64,000 bases of DNA from an uncultured Aquitalea sp. (GCF_945957525.1 NZ_CAMFLA010000004.1:1-64000); one strand, 5' to 3'. Positions 6,597-15,885 are shown, numbered from the stretch's first letter. The notes: a model not told the origin generated them from the letters alone. Translations and numbers: made by a program.

Positions 6597-8227
6597 TGAC
6601 AGAACCCGTACAGCAAGCCCCGTTAAAAGCCCTGGGCAGCCCGCGCAAAATTAACCTGGCCGAGGAGCTGGAGCTGGCCGGGGTGGTGGTGCCGCAGGAA
6701 GTAGCCGAAGCCATTCCAGCCGAGCAGCCAGTTTTTCTGCCCTACCAGCAGCGCTGGTTTGAGGACGAGTCTCAGATCATGATCGCTGAGAAGTCGCGCC
6801 GTACCGGTCTGACCTGGGCAGAAGCCGGCCGCAACGTGGTGAAGGCCGCCCGGCCGCGCCGTCGCCAGGGCTGCAATACCTTCTATGTCGGCTCCAAGAA
6901 AGAGATGGCGCTGGAGTACATCGCCGCCTGCGCGCTGTTCGCCAAGGCCTTCAACGAGCTGGCCAAGGCTGACGTGTACGAGCAGACATTCTGGGATGAG
7001 GGCAAGCAGGAGGAAATCCTCTCCTACATGATCCGCTTCCCCAAGTCGGGTTTCAAAATCCAGGCACTGTCCAGTCGGCCATCCAATCTGCGTGGTCTGC
7101 AGGGTGATGTGGTGATTGATGAGGCGGCCTTCCATGAATCCCTCGAGGAGCTGCTCAAGGCCGCCCTGGCATTGACCATGTGGGGCAACAAGGTCCGGCT
7201 GATCAGCACCCATAACGGGGTCGAGAATCTGTTCAATGAGCTGATCCTGGAAGCCCGTGCCGGCAAGCGAGACTACAGCATCCACCGCATCACGCTGGAC
7301 GATGCGATTGCCGATGGCCTGTACAAGCGCATCTGCTACGTCACCAACCAGGAGTGGTCGGCTGAGGCTGAGGCGAAGTGGCGGGCTGATCTGTACAAGA
7401 ATGCCCCGAACCCCGAGTCGGCGGACGAGGAGTACGGCTGCGTCCCCAAGAATAGTGGCGGTAACTGGCTCTCCAGTCTGCTGATTGAAAAGCGCATGTC
7501 TGCCGATACTCCGGTACTGCGCTATGAGTGCCCGGCTGGCTTTGAACTGGAACCGGACCATGTCCGTGCCAGCCACTGCCAGGACTGGATTGATTCGGTG
7601 CTGCAGCCGGAGCTGGATAAGCTGCCCAAGGGGGGGCGTAGCTTTGATGGTGAGGACTTTGCCCGCAGTGGTGACTTGTCGGTCCATGTCCCCTTGATTG
7701 AGATGCAGAACCTGGTCAAGCGCGTGCCATTCATCCTGGAAATGCGCAATGTGCCCTTCCGCCAGCAAGAGCAAATCACCTTCCACTTGCTGGATAACCT
7801 GCCGGGCTTTGCCGGTGGCGCATTTGATGCCCGAGGCAATGGCCAATATCTGGCCGAAGTAGCCATGCAGCGCTACGGGGCGGACCGCATCCACCAGGTG
7901 ATGCTGTCGGAGAGCTGGTACCGCGAACACATGCCCCCGGTAAAAGCCGCCCTCGAGGACGGCGACCTGGACGGGCTACCAAAAGACAAGGATGTGCTGG
8001 CCGACATGCGCGCCGTGCAGATCATCAAGGGGGTGCCGCGTATCCCGGATACCCGCACTACCGGTGAAGACAAGGGCAAGCGCCACGGCGACGTGGCTGT
8101 TGGGGTGGCCTTGGCCGTGTATGCGGCCCGCGTGATTGATGCCGCTCCGCTGGCCACCCGAGGGTATCGCGGTCTGCCGCGCAGCGGCTTCAGCGGCTCC
8201 AGTCGCTTCGGGCGAGGTACTTGGTAA
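6593..8227 (+). CDS. large terminase subunit (Mu gp28-like)
   Basis: 544 residues. The ATPase part has a Walker A-like motif at about residues 66-74 (EKSRRTGLT) and a Walker B VVIDEA at 173-178; the C-terminal half holds acidic residues of the RNase H-like nuclease (GEDFARSGDLSV). It translocates DNA into the prohead and makes the headful cut. Starts at 6593; a second ATG at 6596 is equally possible. Length matches the Mu family. Confidence 0.93.
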   Translation: MMTEPVQQAPLKALGSPRKINLAEELELAGVVVPQEVAEAIPAEQPVFLPYQQRWFEDESQIMIAEKSRRTGLTWAEAGRNVVKAARPRRRQGCNTFYVGSKKEMALEYIAACALFAKAFNELAKADVYEQTFWDEGKQEEILSYMIRFPKSGFKIQALSSRPSNLRGLQGDVVIDEAAFHESLEELLKAALALTMWGNKVRLISTHNGVENLFNELILEARAGKRDYSIHRITLDDAIADGLYKRICYVTNQEWSAEAEAKWRADLYKNAPNPESADEEYGCVPKNSGGNWLSSLLIEKRMSADTPVLRYECPAGFELEPDHVRASHCQDWIDSVLQPELDKLPKGGRSFDGEDFARSGDLSVHVPLIEMQNLVKRVPFILEMRNVPFRQQEQITFHLLDNLPGFAGGAFDARGNGQYLAEVAMQRYGADRIHQVMLSESWYREHMPPVKAALEDGDLDGLPKDKDVLADMRAVQIIKGVPRIPDTRTTGEDKGKRHGDVAVGVALAVYAARVIDAAPLATRGYRGLPRSGFSGSSRFGRGTW

Positions 8228-8246
8228 TGAATAGGGAGTGCAAAAC

Positions 8247-9794
8247 ATGGCGCAAATTGTAGGGCCGGATGGTCAACCGATTAACACGGGTCTGCTTAAA
8301 ACCACAATCGCCACTCCGTCGCTGACTGGTGTACGACAGATCGTGGCCAGCCATACCCAGGGGCTGGATCCGGTCATGCTGGGTCACATCCTGCGCAGGG
8401 CCGTCGACGGCGATGCTGGTGCATATCTCCGTCTTGCAGAAGATATGGAAGAAAAGTACCTCCACTACGGCTCGGAGCTGACTACGCGCAAGCGCGCCCT
8501 GGTCGGGCTTGAGCTGTTTGTGGAGCCAGCCGGCGATGATCCGGCCAGTACGGCAGCCGCAGAGCTGGTGCGCGAAGCACTGCCGGTCGTAAAGGAATCC
8601 TTGTTCGACGTGCTGGATGCTATCGGCAAGGGCTACTCGGTTCACGAGATTGACTGGGATCTTAGCGAGAAACAGTGGATGCCGAAGGGTCTGTCCTACC
8701 TGCAACCCTACTGGCTCCAGACGCGCCGGGACGCACCTGACACATTGTTCCTGCGCGCGGACTTTGACCCCTATGGCACACCACTTACTCCGTTCAAGTT
8801 TGTCGTGCATAAGGCCAAAGCCAAGTCAGGCGTCCTGATTCGTGGTGGCTTGGCGCGGATGGCCACGTGGGCCTTCCTGTTCAGCAACTATGCGGTCAAG
8901 GACTGGGTTGTATTTGCCGAGGCTTACGGCCAGCCGCTGCGGGTGGGTAAGTACGACGCCAACGCGACCCCACAGGATATTGATGTGCTGCTGGCAGCAC
9001 TTCGTAGTCTGGGTACCGACGCTGCAGCTGTGATTCCGAAGAACATGGAGATCGACTTTGTCGACGCCGGCAACAAGACGGCCTCGGTTGATATCTATGC
9101 ACGGCTCGCGGAGTACTTCGACAAGCAGACCAGCAAGGTGGTGCTGGGGCAGACGCTGTCGACCAATACGGGCGGTGCGGATGGCGGTGGTGCCTATGCC
9201 TTGGGCAAGGTCCACAACGAGGTGCGCGAGGACATCCTCGACTCGGATGTCGAGCAGCTTGAAAGCACATTGCAACGGGACTTCGTCCGGCCCATCGTGG
9301 ATCTGAATCAAGGGCCGCAGACTATCTATCCCAAGATCCGGGTCAGGGTGAACAAGCCAGAAGATCTGACAGCACTTGCCGGCGTGGTGGACACCTTGGT
9401 CCGGGCTGGCCTGCCTCTGGGGCAAGAGTCCATGTATGCGCGCTTTGGGCTGACGCAACCCAAGGCCGATGAGCCGTTGCTGGTACCGATTGACACCCCG
9501 GCCACGCAACAGGCCATGAATCGCTACCGCGCCATGAATACAAACGGTAGCGTCCAGACGGATCCCATGGCCCCGCTCCTTGCACAACTGACTCAGCAAG
9601 CCAGCGACCCGATGCAGAACATCCTGCAAACGATACGACAGGCACTGCATGATGCTCCGGATCTGGAGAGCTTCCAGCAGTGGCTGGTGAACGGGTTTGG
9701 CGACTTGCCGACCACCCAGCTGCAGCGGGTAATGAATACCGCGTTTAGCCTGGCGGAGCTGTCAGGCCGCTATGAGGTCAGCAATGGCCGATAA
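8247..9794 (+). CDS. portal protein, DUF935 (Mu gp29-like)
   Basis: 515 residues from ATG 8247, preceded by AGGGAG; a GTG at 8238 is the alternative. Contains the DUF935 pattern (DMEEKYLHYGSELTTRKRALVG near residues 60-85 and 'GQTLSTNTGG' near residue 295). Twelve copies form the ring through which DNA enters. Overlaps the next gene by eleven bases. Confidence 0.92.
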   Translation: MAQIVGPDGQPINTGLLKTTIATPSLTGVRQIVASHTQGLDPVMLGHILRRAVDGDAGAYLRLAEDMEEKYLHYGSELTTRKRALVGLELFVEPAGDDPASTAAAELVREALPVVKESLFDVLDAIGKGYSVHEIDWDLSEKQWMPKGLSYLQPYWLQTRRDAPDTLFLRADFDPYGTPLTPFKFVVHKAKAKSGVLIRGGLARMATWAFLFSNYAVKDWVVFAEAYGQPLRVGKYDANATPQDIDVLLAALRSLGTDAAAVIPKNMEIDFVDAGNKTASVDIYARLAEYFDKQTSKVVLGQTLSTNTGGADGGGAYALGKVHNEVREDILDSDVEQLESTLQRDFVRPIVDLNQGPQTIYPKIRVRVNKPEDLTALAGVVDTLVRAGLPLGQESMYARFGLTQPKADEPLLVPIDTPATQQAMNRYRAMNTNGSVQTDPMAPLLAQLTQQASDPMQNILQTIRQALHDAPDLESFQQWLVNGFGDLPTTQLQRVMNTAFSLAELSGRYEVSNGR

Positions 9795-11079
9795 CGCCCC
9801 GCCACTGAGCGCCGTCTTCAAGGCGCCTTGGCAGACACAGCTGGATTTTTTCAGGCAGAAGCTCAACCTGCCGACCGAGGCCTGGACCGACATCATGAAG
9901 GCACAGCACGACCGCGCCTTTGTGGTTGCCGGTGCCATGGCTGGCGACTTGCTGGAGGATCTGCGCCAGGTGGTGGACAAGGCGGTCGCTGGCGGCAGTA
10001 CGTTGGCCGATTTCAGGCGGGACTTTGACAGCATCGTCAGTCAGCACGGCTGGGACTATACCGGTGGCCGGAACTGGAGAACCAATGTCATCTACCAGAC
10101 CAACCTGACCACCAGCTATGCCGCCGGCCGTTACCAGCAGTTGACTGATCCGGACATGCTGTCAGTTCGGCCATACTGGCGCTACCGCCATTCAGACTCA
10201 GTCCTGCGGCCGAGACCACAGCATCTTGCCTGGAACGGTCTTATCCTGCGTGCCGACGACCCGTGGTGGCAGACCCATTACCCACCGAACGGGTGGGGAT
10301 GCCAATGCACCATACAGGCAGTATCCGAGCGAGAGTTACGCGAGAAATACGGCAAGAGCGGGCCAGATCAGGCTCCAGTGATTGAGACGAGGAAGATCGT
10401 GCTGGAGGATGGCAGCTCCAGTTATGTCCCGGTCGGCATCGACTACGGCTGGGACTATGCGCCGGGTCAAGCCAACCTTGGCCGTCTGTTGCTGGACAAG
10501 GCCGCAACGACATCAGCCCCTATCGGCGCGGCAGCCATCGACAGCGCTGTTCAGCACATCCTGGCACTGGACAACGTCGTCCAGGAGCGCTGGCAGCCCT
10601 TGGTTAAGCGCATCTATCCGGATCCGTCTGCTTACCAGCCGACCAAGATCCGGATCAATATCGGCGCGCTGTCGCCGGAGCTGGTCCGCACAATTGGCTG
10701 GGTTCGAGGCGAAGAGCTAGCCACGGCAGTCATCAGCGTGAATGACCATGAAATCAAGCACGGACTGAGGGATATTGGCGGTAAGGCAGACAAGCGCATC
10801 AGCCTGCAAGATGCACTGCAGGCCGTGACAGGAATGTGGAAACCGGACCGGGTGTACCAGCAGATCAATCAAGGGGCACCTGAGCCTGTTTATCTGGCGG
10901 TGTGGCCCTCAGTGGATGGCAATCGCTATGTGAAGGCCGCCATCAACATCAACTACCGTACCAAAGACAAGGATGCAGCCGGCAAGCGTTTTACATTGCA
11001 GACCAATACGCTGCTGACGCTAGGCTATGTAGATTTGCGGGATCTGGATAATCCGCAGCTCTACCAGCGGATTCTATGA
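9784..11079 (+). CDS. gpF-like minor head protein with C-terminal nuclease-like domain
   Basis: 431 residues from ATG 9784. The N-terminal half is the Mu gpF/SPP1 gp7 morphogenesis domain (NVIYQTNLTTSYAAGRY, PYWRYRHS, GWGCQC). After about residue 260 comes an extra domain with IRINIGALSPE, an H-x2-KH segment (DHEIKHG) and a terminal YVDLRDLDNP. Similar C-terminal fusions on gpF-type proteins are known as PBECR, small toxin-like RNase domains. The nuclease assignment is from resemblance and needs profile comparison. A strong ribosome site (AAAGGAG) lies just after the stop for the next small ORF. Confidence 0.85.
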   Translation: MADNAPPLSAVFKAPWQTQLDFFRQKLNLPTEAWTDIMKAQHDRAFVVAGAMAGDLLEDLRQVVDKAVAGGSTLADFRRDFDSIVSQHGWDYTGGRNWRTNVIYQTNLTTSYAAGRYQQLTDPDMLSVRPYWRYRHSDSVLRPRPQHLAWNGLILRADDPWWQTHYPPNGWGCQCTIQAVSERELREKYGKSGPDQAPVIETRKIVLEDGSSSYVPVGIDYGWDYAPGQANLGRLLLDKAATTSAPIGAAAIDSAVQHILALDNVVQERWQPLVKRIYPDPSAYQPTKIRINIGALSPELVRTIGWVRGEELATAVISVNDHEIKHGLRDIGGKADKRISLQDALQAVTGMWKPDRVYQQINQGAPEPVYLAVWPSVDGNRYVKAAININYRTKDKDAAGKRFTLQTNTLLTLGYVDLRDLDNPQLYQRIL

Positions 11080-11091
11080 AAGGAGAAGTAA

Positions 11092-11184
11092 CCGTGCCGG
11101 CAGGACGCCACCCCCTGCGTGTGCACGCCCCGAAGGCCTACGGGGGTTGCAATACGTACAGCGATTTCACGTATTCCGGCACGG
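11092..11184 (+). ncRNA. candidate three-way-junction RNA upstream of gpG
   Basis: CCGTGCCGG (11092-11100) pairs perfectly with CCGGCACGG (11176-11184). Inside are ACCCCC (11110-11115) with GGGGGT (11142-11147), itself enclosing the hairpin GCGT/ACGC (11117-11128), and AATACGT (11151-11157) with ACGTATT (11169-11175), which stacks directly on the outer stem. The element ends ten bases before the gpG start codon. It also contains the 34-codon leader ORF. Confidence 0.55.
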
Positions 11185-11198
11185 CTAATTCATTATGA
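11094..11198 (+). CDS. 34-codon leader ORF coupled to gpG
   Basis: GTG at 11094 follows AAAGGAG (11079-11085) at good spacing, runs 34 codons through the structured element and ends in TGA at 11196-11198, overlapping the gpG ATG (ATGA). gpG itself has no visible ribosome site, so it is probably translated by re-initiation after this ORF. The peptide (MPAGRHPLRVHAP...) has no recognised domain. It could be a regulatory leader or a true tiny protein. Confidence 0.5.
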   Translation: MPAGRHPLRVHAPKAYGGCNTYSDFTYSGTANSL

Positions 11199-11746
11199 GT
11201 GATAACTCGTTTCAGATCCAAGTCACCAACGATGCGATCGGCGATGCGTTGACCAGGCTGTTGGAGGAAAGCCGCAATCTGCGGCCGGCGCTGCTGGACT
11301 TTGCTGAATGGGCGAAGGCGGAGACAGATCAGCATTTTATTGACCAGGTAGACTGGCGTGGCCAGCCTTGGGCACCCAATGCCAAGGCGACCTTAACGCA
11401 GTATCTCCGTACGCACGGTGGTACCAGGAACTACAAGAAAGACGGCTCGCTGAGTAAGGCCGGCGAAAAACGATTGGGAGCCAAACGGATCCTGCAGGTG
11501 TCCGGCAACCTGCGCCGCGCCGCCTTCAGCTTTGATGCCACGGCTACTGGGCTTCGATTTGGGCCATGGGGCAATGGCTTGGATGCCTACGCCGCCATCC
11601 AGCAGCTCGGCGGCCAAACCGGTCGAGGACTTAAGGTCACCATTCCGGCCCGCCAGTATCTGCCAGTGGATAGCGAAGGTAACCTTGACCCTGTCGCCGA
11701 AGCCAGGCTGCTCGAGCTGCTGGTGGAGCACTTTTCAGCTGGGTAA
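11195..11746 (+). CDS. virion morphogenesis protein (Mu gpG-like)
   Basis: 183 residues. Phage virion morphogenesis / tail completion family: 'ADFAEWAKAE...DWRGQPWAPN' type N-terminus and 'RILQVSGNLRRAAFSF' in the middle, then PARQYLP. Mu gpG is needed for joining heads and tails. The ATG overlaps the stop of the leader ORF and lacks its own Shine-Dalgarno sequence. It is the last phage-sense gene before the reverse-strand cargo. Confidence 0.88.
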   Translation: MSDNSFQIQVTNDAIGDALTRLLEESRNLRPALLDFAEWAKAETDQHFIDQVDWRGQPWAPNAKATLTQYLRTHGGTRNYKKDGSLSKAGEKRLGAKRILQVSGNLRRAAFSFDATATGLRFGPWGNGLDAYAAIQQLGGQTGRGLKVTIPARQYLPVDSEGNLDPVAEARLLELLVEHFSAG

Positions 11747-11774
11747 AAAAAAGCCGCCTGGTTGAGTAGGCGGC
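11745..11774 (-). terminator. intrinsic terminator on the minus strand
   Basis: GCCGCCT (11753-11759) pairs with AGGCGGC (11768-11774); on the minus strand it is followed by a run of eight U (A tract at 11745-11752). It would stop cargo transcription before it enters gpG antisense. Confidence 0.65.
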
Positions 11775-12245
11775 ATGAAGCGGAATTTGGAGGATCGCTA
11801 TGGTCCCCTAGGGAAGCCAAGGGGGAACGAAGTTCCACTTTCATCATTGACGGCGCTATGCCTAGCTTCAAGGAAAATCACCAAAATACGTATTTGTACT
11901 GAGTCGGGTTATTGAAGCAATAAAAAGGCCGCCCCAGTCAGGAGCGGCCAAACATCGAACTTGCTAACACAACCTTGGATGCAGCCCAAAGATGATGTCA
12001 CTTACCCATATCAGAAACAAGTTAGCCTTTCGACCTAGTCGCAGCCCCCAAGCAGGCTCGTAAACGCCCACAGTGACGCTATCATCAGCGGATAGGACAA
12101 GGACTGCAACGATACTTTTTAATCGCGCCAGCCCCCGTTAACTCACGTTAATTAGGTACTTCAAATACCATAGTGGCTTAGGGACTGTTTGAAACCATGC
12201 AAAATCCTGTCTAGACGTTGCGCCGGGGTGCAATGGAGCGGTGGT
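11747..12245. other. 499-base spacer between gpG and the cargo chemoreceptor
   Basis: Apart from the two minus-strand terminators no ORF of convincing length or codon usage is seen on either strand. Composition is less GC-rich than the flanking phage genes. It probably contains the left junction of the cargo insertion. Confidence 0.5.
11921..11949 (-). terminator. second intrinsic terminator on the minus strand
   Basis: GGCCGC (11927-11932) pairs with GCGGCC (11944-11949), extendable by three inner pairs, and reads into UUUUUAUU on the minus strand. Together with the one at 11745 it isolates the cargo from late phage transcription. Confidence 0.7.
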
Positions 12246-13370
12246 TCAGCGCTGACTGATGCCTTGAAGTTGGTCGCTGATGTTTTGTGCAGTGGCGGCC
12301 TGTTCTTCTGAGGCGTGGGCAATCTCGAAAGTGAAATCACGCATGTGATTTACCTCTTCCACAATGGCGGCGATGGCGTTTTGCGCCCGCTGGAAATCCT
12401 CTTCGGTGTCGCGCACCTTGTCGCGCCCGTCGCCCATCGAGGTAATGTTCACCTGAACTTCTTGCTGGATGTCGCGAATCATGCCGCCGATTTCCGCCGT
12501 GGCTTTGGCCGTGCGTTCGGCCAACTTGCGCACCTCGTCGGCGACGACGGCGAAGCCCCGGCCCATTTCACCGGCGCGTGCGGCTTCGATGGCGGCGTTC
12601 AGCGCCAGCAGGTTGGTCTGGTCGGCAATGTCCTTGATCACGTTGACGATCTGGCCGATGGTTTCCGAGCGTTTGCCCAGCGAGGTGAGATTGTCTGCGG
12701 TTTCTGTCACCAGAGAGCTGACGTCCTTCATGCCGGTTGCGTTGGTCTGAACGATGTCTCGCCCCTCAAAGGCGCGTTTCAGCATCAGCTCCGCGGACTC
12801 CGACGCCGAGGCAGTTCGCACCGCCACCATTTCGATGGTGGCGCTCATGGCCTGCATATTGACCGATATCTCGTCGATGCGCGCTTCCAGAAACTCTCGT
12901 CTTTTATCGTTGGCTTCTCTTAGCGATTGGGCTTCCAGTTCGGCGCTGACATCCTGAAAACTGGCCATGAAGCACAGCAATTTGCCGGGATCGCGCTCGC
13001 TCCAGACGGGGAAGACTTTGGTTTTGAAAGTGACCTGGCCCACAGGAATATAAGCTTCATGGTTTTCCATGCGGCGCGAGGCCAGATCCGAGAGGATGCG
13101 GCGAATGCGTTCCGGGTCGCGGTGGAACTGATGGATGGAGTGCTGGAAAGCCTTGTTGACGTCCACGCCCCCGCGAAACTTCTGATTCATCATGTCCCTG
13201 TGCCGGTTCAATGTTTCCCGGGCCGTGCGGTTCATGTAGAAAATGGTGTTCTCCGGCGTGGTATCCGCCAGCATGATCAGATTGTCGACGTTATCCAGTA
13301 CGGATTTGAACTGATGCAACTGCTCTTCATCCTGAGCGGTACTGTCTTTGCTTTTCTTGAAACCGAACAT
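12246..13370 (-). CDS. soluble methyl-accepting chemotaxis-type protein, prophage cargo
   Basis: 374 residues. Start at 13370 follows AGGAG on the minus strand; an upstream in-frame extension to 13502 has no such site. No membrane segment. Residues about 15-145 form a PAS-like sensor ([14 protein letters not shown], ending [10 protein letters not shown]), then the MCP signalling coiled coil with the invariant tip around residues 246-285 ([20 protein letters not shown]). It lacks a C-terminal CheR/CheB pentapeptide. It should sense a cytoplasmic signal and talk to CheA/CheW. It lies downstream of the cyclase gene in the same orientation, opposite to all phage genes. Confidence 0.92.
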   Translation of the reverse strand: MFGFKKSKDSTAQDEEQLHQFKSVLDNVDNLIMLADTTPENTIFYMNRTARETLNRHRDMMNQKFRGGVDVNKAFQHSIHQFHRDPERIRRILSDLASRRMENHEAYIPVGQVTFKTKVFPVWSERDPGKLLCFMASFQDVSAELEAQSLREANDKRREFLEARIDEISVNMQAMSATIEMVAVRTASASESAELMLKRAFEGRDIVQTNATGMKDVSSLVTETADNLTSLGKRSETIGQIVNVIKDIADQTNLLALNAAIEAARAGEMGRGFAVVADEVRKLAERTAKATAEIGGMIRDIQQEVQVNITSMGDGRDKVRDTEEDFQRAQNAIAAIVEEVNHMRDFTFEIAHASEEQAATAQNISDQLQGISQR

Positions 13371-13696
13371 GACGATACATCTCCTAAGTATATGTTTGTC
13401 AGGCAGAGACAGCGCCGATGCCTTTCTTGGAGCCACAAACGGAATCTCATGGGAGCCCTGAACCAAGACGCGCCAACGCAGGCCGTAGGCGGGGCACGAC
13501 ATGGCAACGCAAGATTTGAAAGAAGTGGGTCTTGATTTCTACTTGTTCTTGTTTGTTATAGATTGATGGCATCGTGCCGATTTTGGCAATCGAATCTTTT
13601 GCCGCAGGCACATCTTGAACGTCATTCGTAAAAAAAAAGTTGCAGGGATGCTTTCTGGGCGGGCTTAGCGCCGGAGGTTGCGAGATAGACTTCAGT
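13371..13696. other. 326-base spacer between the two cargo genes
   Basis: Leader region of the chemoreceptor gene on the minus strand. It is comparatively AT-rich and has an A9 run at 13631-13639. No ORF, no terminator with a strong stem and no c-di-GMP riboswitch could be recognised. Confidence 0.4.
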
Positions 13697-14635
13697 CTAA
13701 GCTTGCCGCTTCTGCCTTTTCTCTTCAAACATCAGATGATCTGCATGGCTCCATGCAGCCTGGAGTGACCTTTTAGGCGAACGAATGGCCATACCTTGTG
13801 ATGCGTTGATGCCCTCTGCAGCCAAATTGTTGCGCAACCTGACCGCTAAAGCTTTAGCTTCCTTGCTATCACACTCAACAAAAATAATGCCGAATTCATC
13901 ACCACCTAATCTGGCAAGAATATCGCATGATCTTATTGAGGCCTGCATCACACGTGCCGCACGACTGATGAGCTGGTCACCCGCATCATGTCCAAGGCTG
14001 TCATTCACCACTTTCAGTTGATCCAGGTCGATAACCACGGCAGCCACAGGTGACCCATACCGACGTGCTCGTTCTTCTTCTTTTATCAAAAGCAAATCCC
14101 ATGCACGGCGGTTGAACAATCCGGTCATGCCATCTGTGTGAGCTTCAATCTCCAGCTTTTCAATACGCCGTTGTTCTGAGTTGATCATCAACTCATTTGC
14201 CAGAATGGTGCTAAGCAAACTGGCCAAGAGTTCAATCATGTCTTGGTATTGCAATATTTCAGCGGGTTGCGGATCTGGGTCGATGGCACACAAAGTGCCA
14301 AAGAGTGATCCATCCCGCTGCATTAACGGTGTCCCGATATATGCCCTAATCGGAACCTGTTGGCCGATAGGAGCTTCTGCGTAAGATGGCACCAAACTCG
14401 AGTCAGGTGCAATTCTTGGGCCATAACCTTTAACCATCCTTGAGCAAAAAGAATCTGTCCACTTAAAAACGGTGCCCTGGGAAACATCATATTTATCAGT
14501 TTGCACTGACAATACAATCCAATCATTCCCCTCAACTCTTGTAACCATCCAAAGGCCAAACCCAAGAGTTTCATGTAAATAGTTTAAAATTGCATTGCTT
14601 GCACTTTCAAATGTGTGCTGGCTAGTCAATTCCAT
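13697..14635 (-). CDS. GAF-GGDEF diguanylate cyclase, prophage cargo
   Basis: 312 residues, AAGGAG before the ATG. Residues about 5-150 are a GAF domain (GFGLWMVTRVEG, YIGTPLMQRDGSLFGTLCAID); residues 160-310 are GGDEF. The active loop GGDEF is at 244-248 and a product-inhibition RxxD (RSCD, 235-238) stands the canonical five residues upstream, so catalysis and feedback look intact. It should make cyclic di-GMP from GTP. The gene is clearly less GC-rich than its phage neighbours, indicating separate acquisition. Confidence 0.93.
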   Translation of the reverse strand: MELTSQHTFESASNAILNYLHETLGFGLWMVTRVEGNDWIVLSVQTDKYDVSQGTVFKWTDSFCSRMVKGYGPRIAPDSSLVPSYAEAPIGQQVPIRAYIGTPLMQRDGSLFGTLCAIDPDPQPAEILQYQDMIELLASLLSTILANELMINSEQRRIEKLEIEAHTDGMTGLFNRRAWDLLLIKEEERARRYGSPVAAVVIDLDQLKVVNDSLGHDAGDQLISRAARVMQASIRSCDILARLGGDEFGIIFVECDSKEAKALAVRLRNNLAAEGINASQGMAIRSPKRSLQAAWSHADHLMFEEKRQKRQA

Positions 14636-14789
14636 CGCTTGGTTTCTCCTTTCAATGACCCAGTATGAATATGGCGAGATCAGATTAAAAATAGATGGTT
14701 TACGCTAGGACTGCTTAGTCGTTCTGCAAAACACTAAGTAACTCTACCGAACACATTCCCCCGTTTTTGGATTTGTGTAGCTGCCCACA

Positions 14790-15848
14790 ATGCAGCCCAT
14801 GAACCCGATCCGCCTCGCCCTCTCCAGGGCATTCAACCATGCCACCTTGCCTGCCGGTATGCAGCGGGCCAGTTGCGCCATGTCGCTGCCTTTGGGCGTG
14901 GATGGCGAAGTGCCCGAGTGGTGTCCCGTCATTCCTGCCGGCACCTTCTCCGGCCGGGATGGCCGTGGCCCTTGGCACGCTGACATCAATGCGATTCTGA
15001 CCGAGTTCGCCGCTAACCAGGCACAGGGCATCGAGCCTGTCGTGGACTACGACCACCTCAGCATGGTGTGTCTGGAAACCGGCCAGCGCGCCCCGGCCGC
15101 AGCCTGGGTCAAGCAGCTGCAAGACCGGGATGGTGAGACTTGGGCCCGGATGGAGTGGAATGCCGCCGCCAGCGCAGCCATTCAGGCCAAGGAGTGGCGT
15201 TATCTGTCACCCGTTTTCGATTTTGACGCCAGCGGCCGCGTGGTCCGCCTGGTATCCGTGGGGCTGACCAACAACCCGAATCTGTTTCTACGTGCCCTCA
15301 ACTCACAGGAGAACCGCATGGACCCGATTGACCAATTGCTGCAGCAGCTCGGCGTCAGTATCACTGACGCTATGGATGCCGCCAGCAAGCTTGCTGCCGC
15401 GCTGTCCGCCATCCAGACCTTGCAGTCGGTCACTGCATCGACTCAGACCGCCATGAATAGCCTGCGTCAGGCTACCGGCGCAGCTGCTGATGCAGACCTC
15501 ATCACGGTAGCCAACAGCATCATGTCCAGCTTCGTGCCCCGCGCCGAGTACGAGCGGGTGGCCAACAGCCTGGCGCAACTGCAGCAGGGTAGTCGCGAGA
15601 GCGAACTGGACAAGGCACTGGATGACGCCATCAAGGGCGGCAAGATCGCCCCCGCTTCGCGCAGTTACTTCCGCGCCATGGCCAGCCAGGACATGAAGGC
15701 CTTCCAGGACTTCATTAAAGGAGCGCCGGCGATCATTCAGCCCGGTGCGACGGAAACCAGCCGCGCGGCCAATACCCAGCAAGCAGACCAAGGCAAAGGC
15801 GACAACGCTCTGATCGCCAATGCCAAAGCCCGCGCAGCTGCCAAGTAA
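14790..15848 (+). CDS. Mu gpI-like prohead protease with scaffold domain
   Basis: 352 residues (or 349 from ATG 14799). N-terminal half is the Mu I protease: 'VDYDHLS' with the active-site His, 'WAR MEW' strand and 'YLSPVFDFD' with the serine, ending LTNNPNLFLRAL. The C-terminal half is a Gln/Ala-rich helical scaffold like Mu gpZ, also made separately from an internal start at 15318. Neither N-terminal ATG has a good ribosome site, perhaps because the cargo insertion replaced the original leader. Confidence 0.9.
   Translation: MQPMNPIRLALSRAFNHATLPAGMQRASCAMSLPLGVDGEVPEWCPVIPAGTFSGRDGRGPWHADINAILTEFAANQAQGIEPVVDYDHLSMVCLETGQRAPAAAWVKQLQDRDGETWARMEWNAAASAAIQAKEWRYLSPVFDFDASGRVVRLVSVGLTNNPNLFLRALNSQENRMDPIDQLLQQLGVSITDAMDAASKLAAALSAIQTLQSVTASTQTAMNSLRQATGAAADADLITVANSIMSSFVPRAEYERVANSLAQLQQGSRESELDKALDDAIKGGKIAPASRSYFRAMASQDMKAFQDFIKGAPAIIQPGATETSRAANTQQADQGKGDNALIANAKARAAAK
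15318..15848 (+). CDS. scaffold protein from internal start in the protease gene (Mu gpZ-like)
   Basis: In frame with the protease, ATG 15318 is preceded at ideal spacing by AGGAG (15307-15311), a stronger signal than the protease start has. The product is 176 residues (MDPIDQLLQQLG...). In Mu and lambda the scaffold is made from such a nested in-frame gene and is degraded by the protease after prohead assembly. Confidence 0.75.
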   Translation: MDPIDQLLQQLGVSITDAMDAASKLAAALSAIQTLQSVTASTQTAMNSLRQATGAAADADLITVANSIMSSFVPRAEYERVANSLAQLQQGSRESELDKALDDAIKGGKIAPASRSYFRAMASQDMKAFQDFIKGAPAIIQPGATETSRAANTQQADQGKGDNALIANAKARAAAK

Positions 15849-15885
15849 CCGTTATTCAGTGGCCATCGGCCCGTAAAGGAACGAC

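Noticed and set aside
6623-7930. 435-codon minus-strand ORF
   Set aside because: Shadow of the large terminase gene.
13371-14789. c-di-GMP riboswitch near the cargo genes
   Set aside because: Searched both leaders for GEMM-like conserved boxes and found none.
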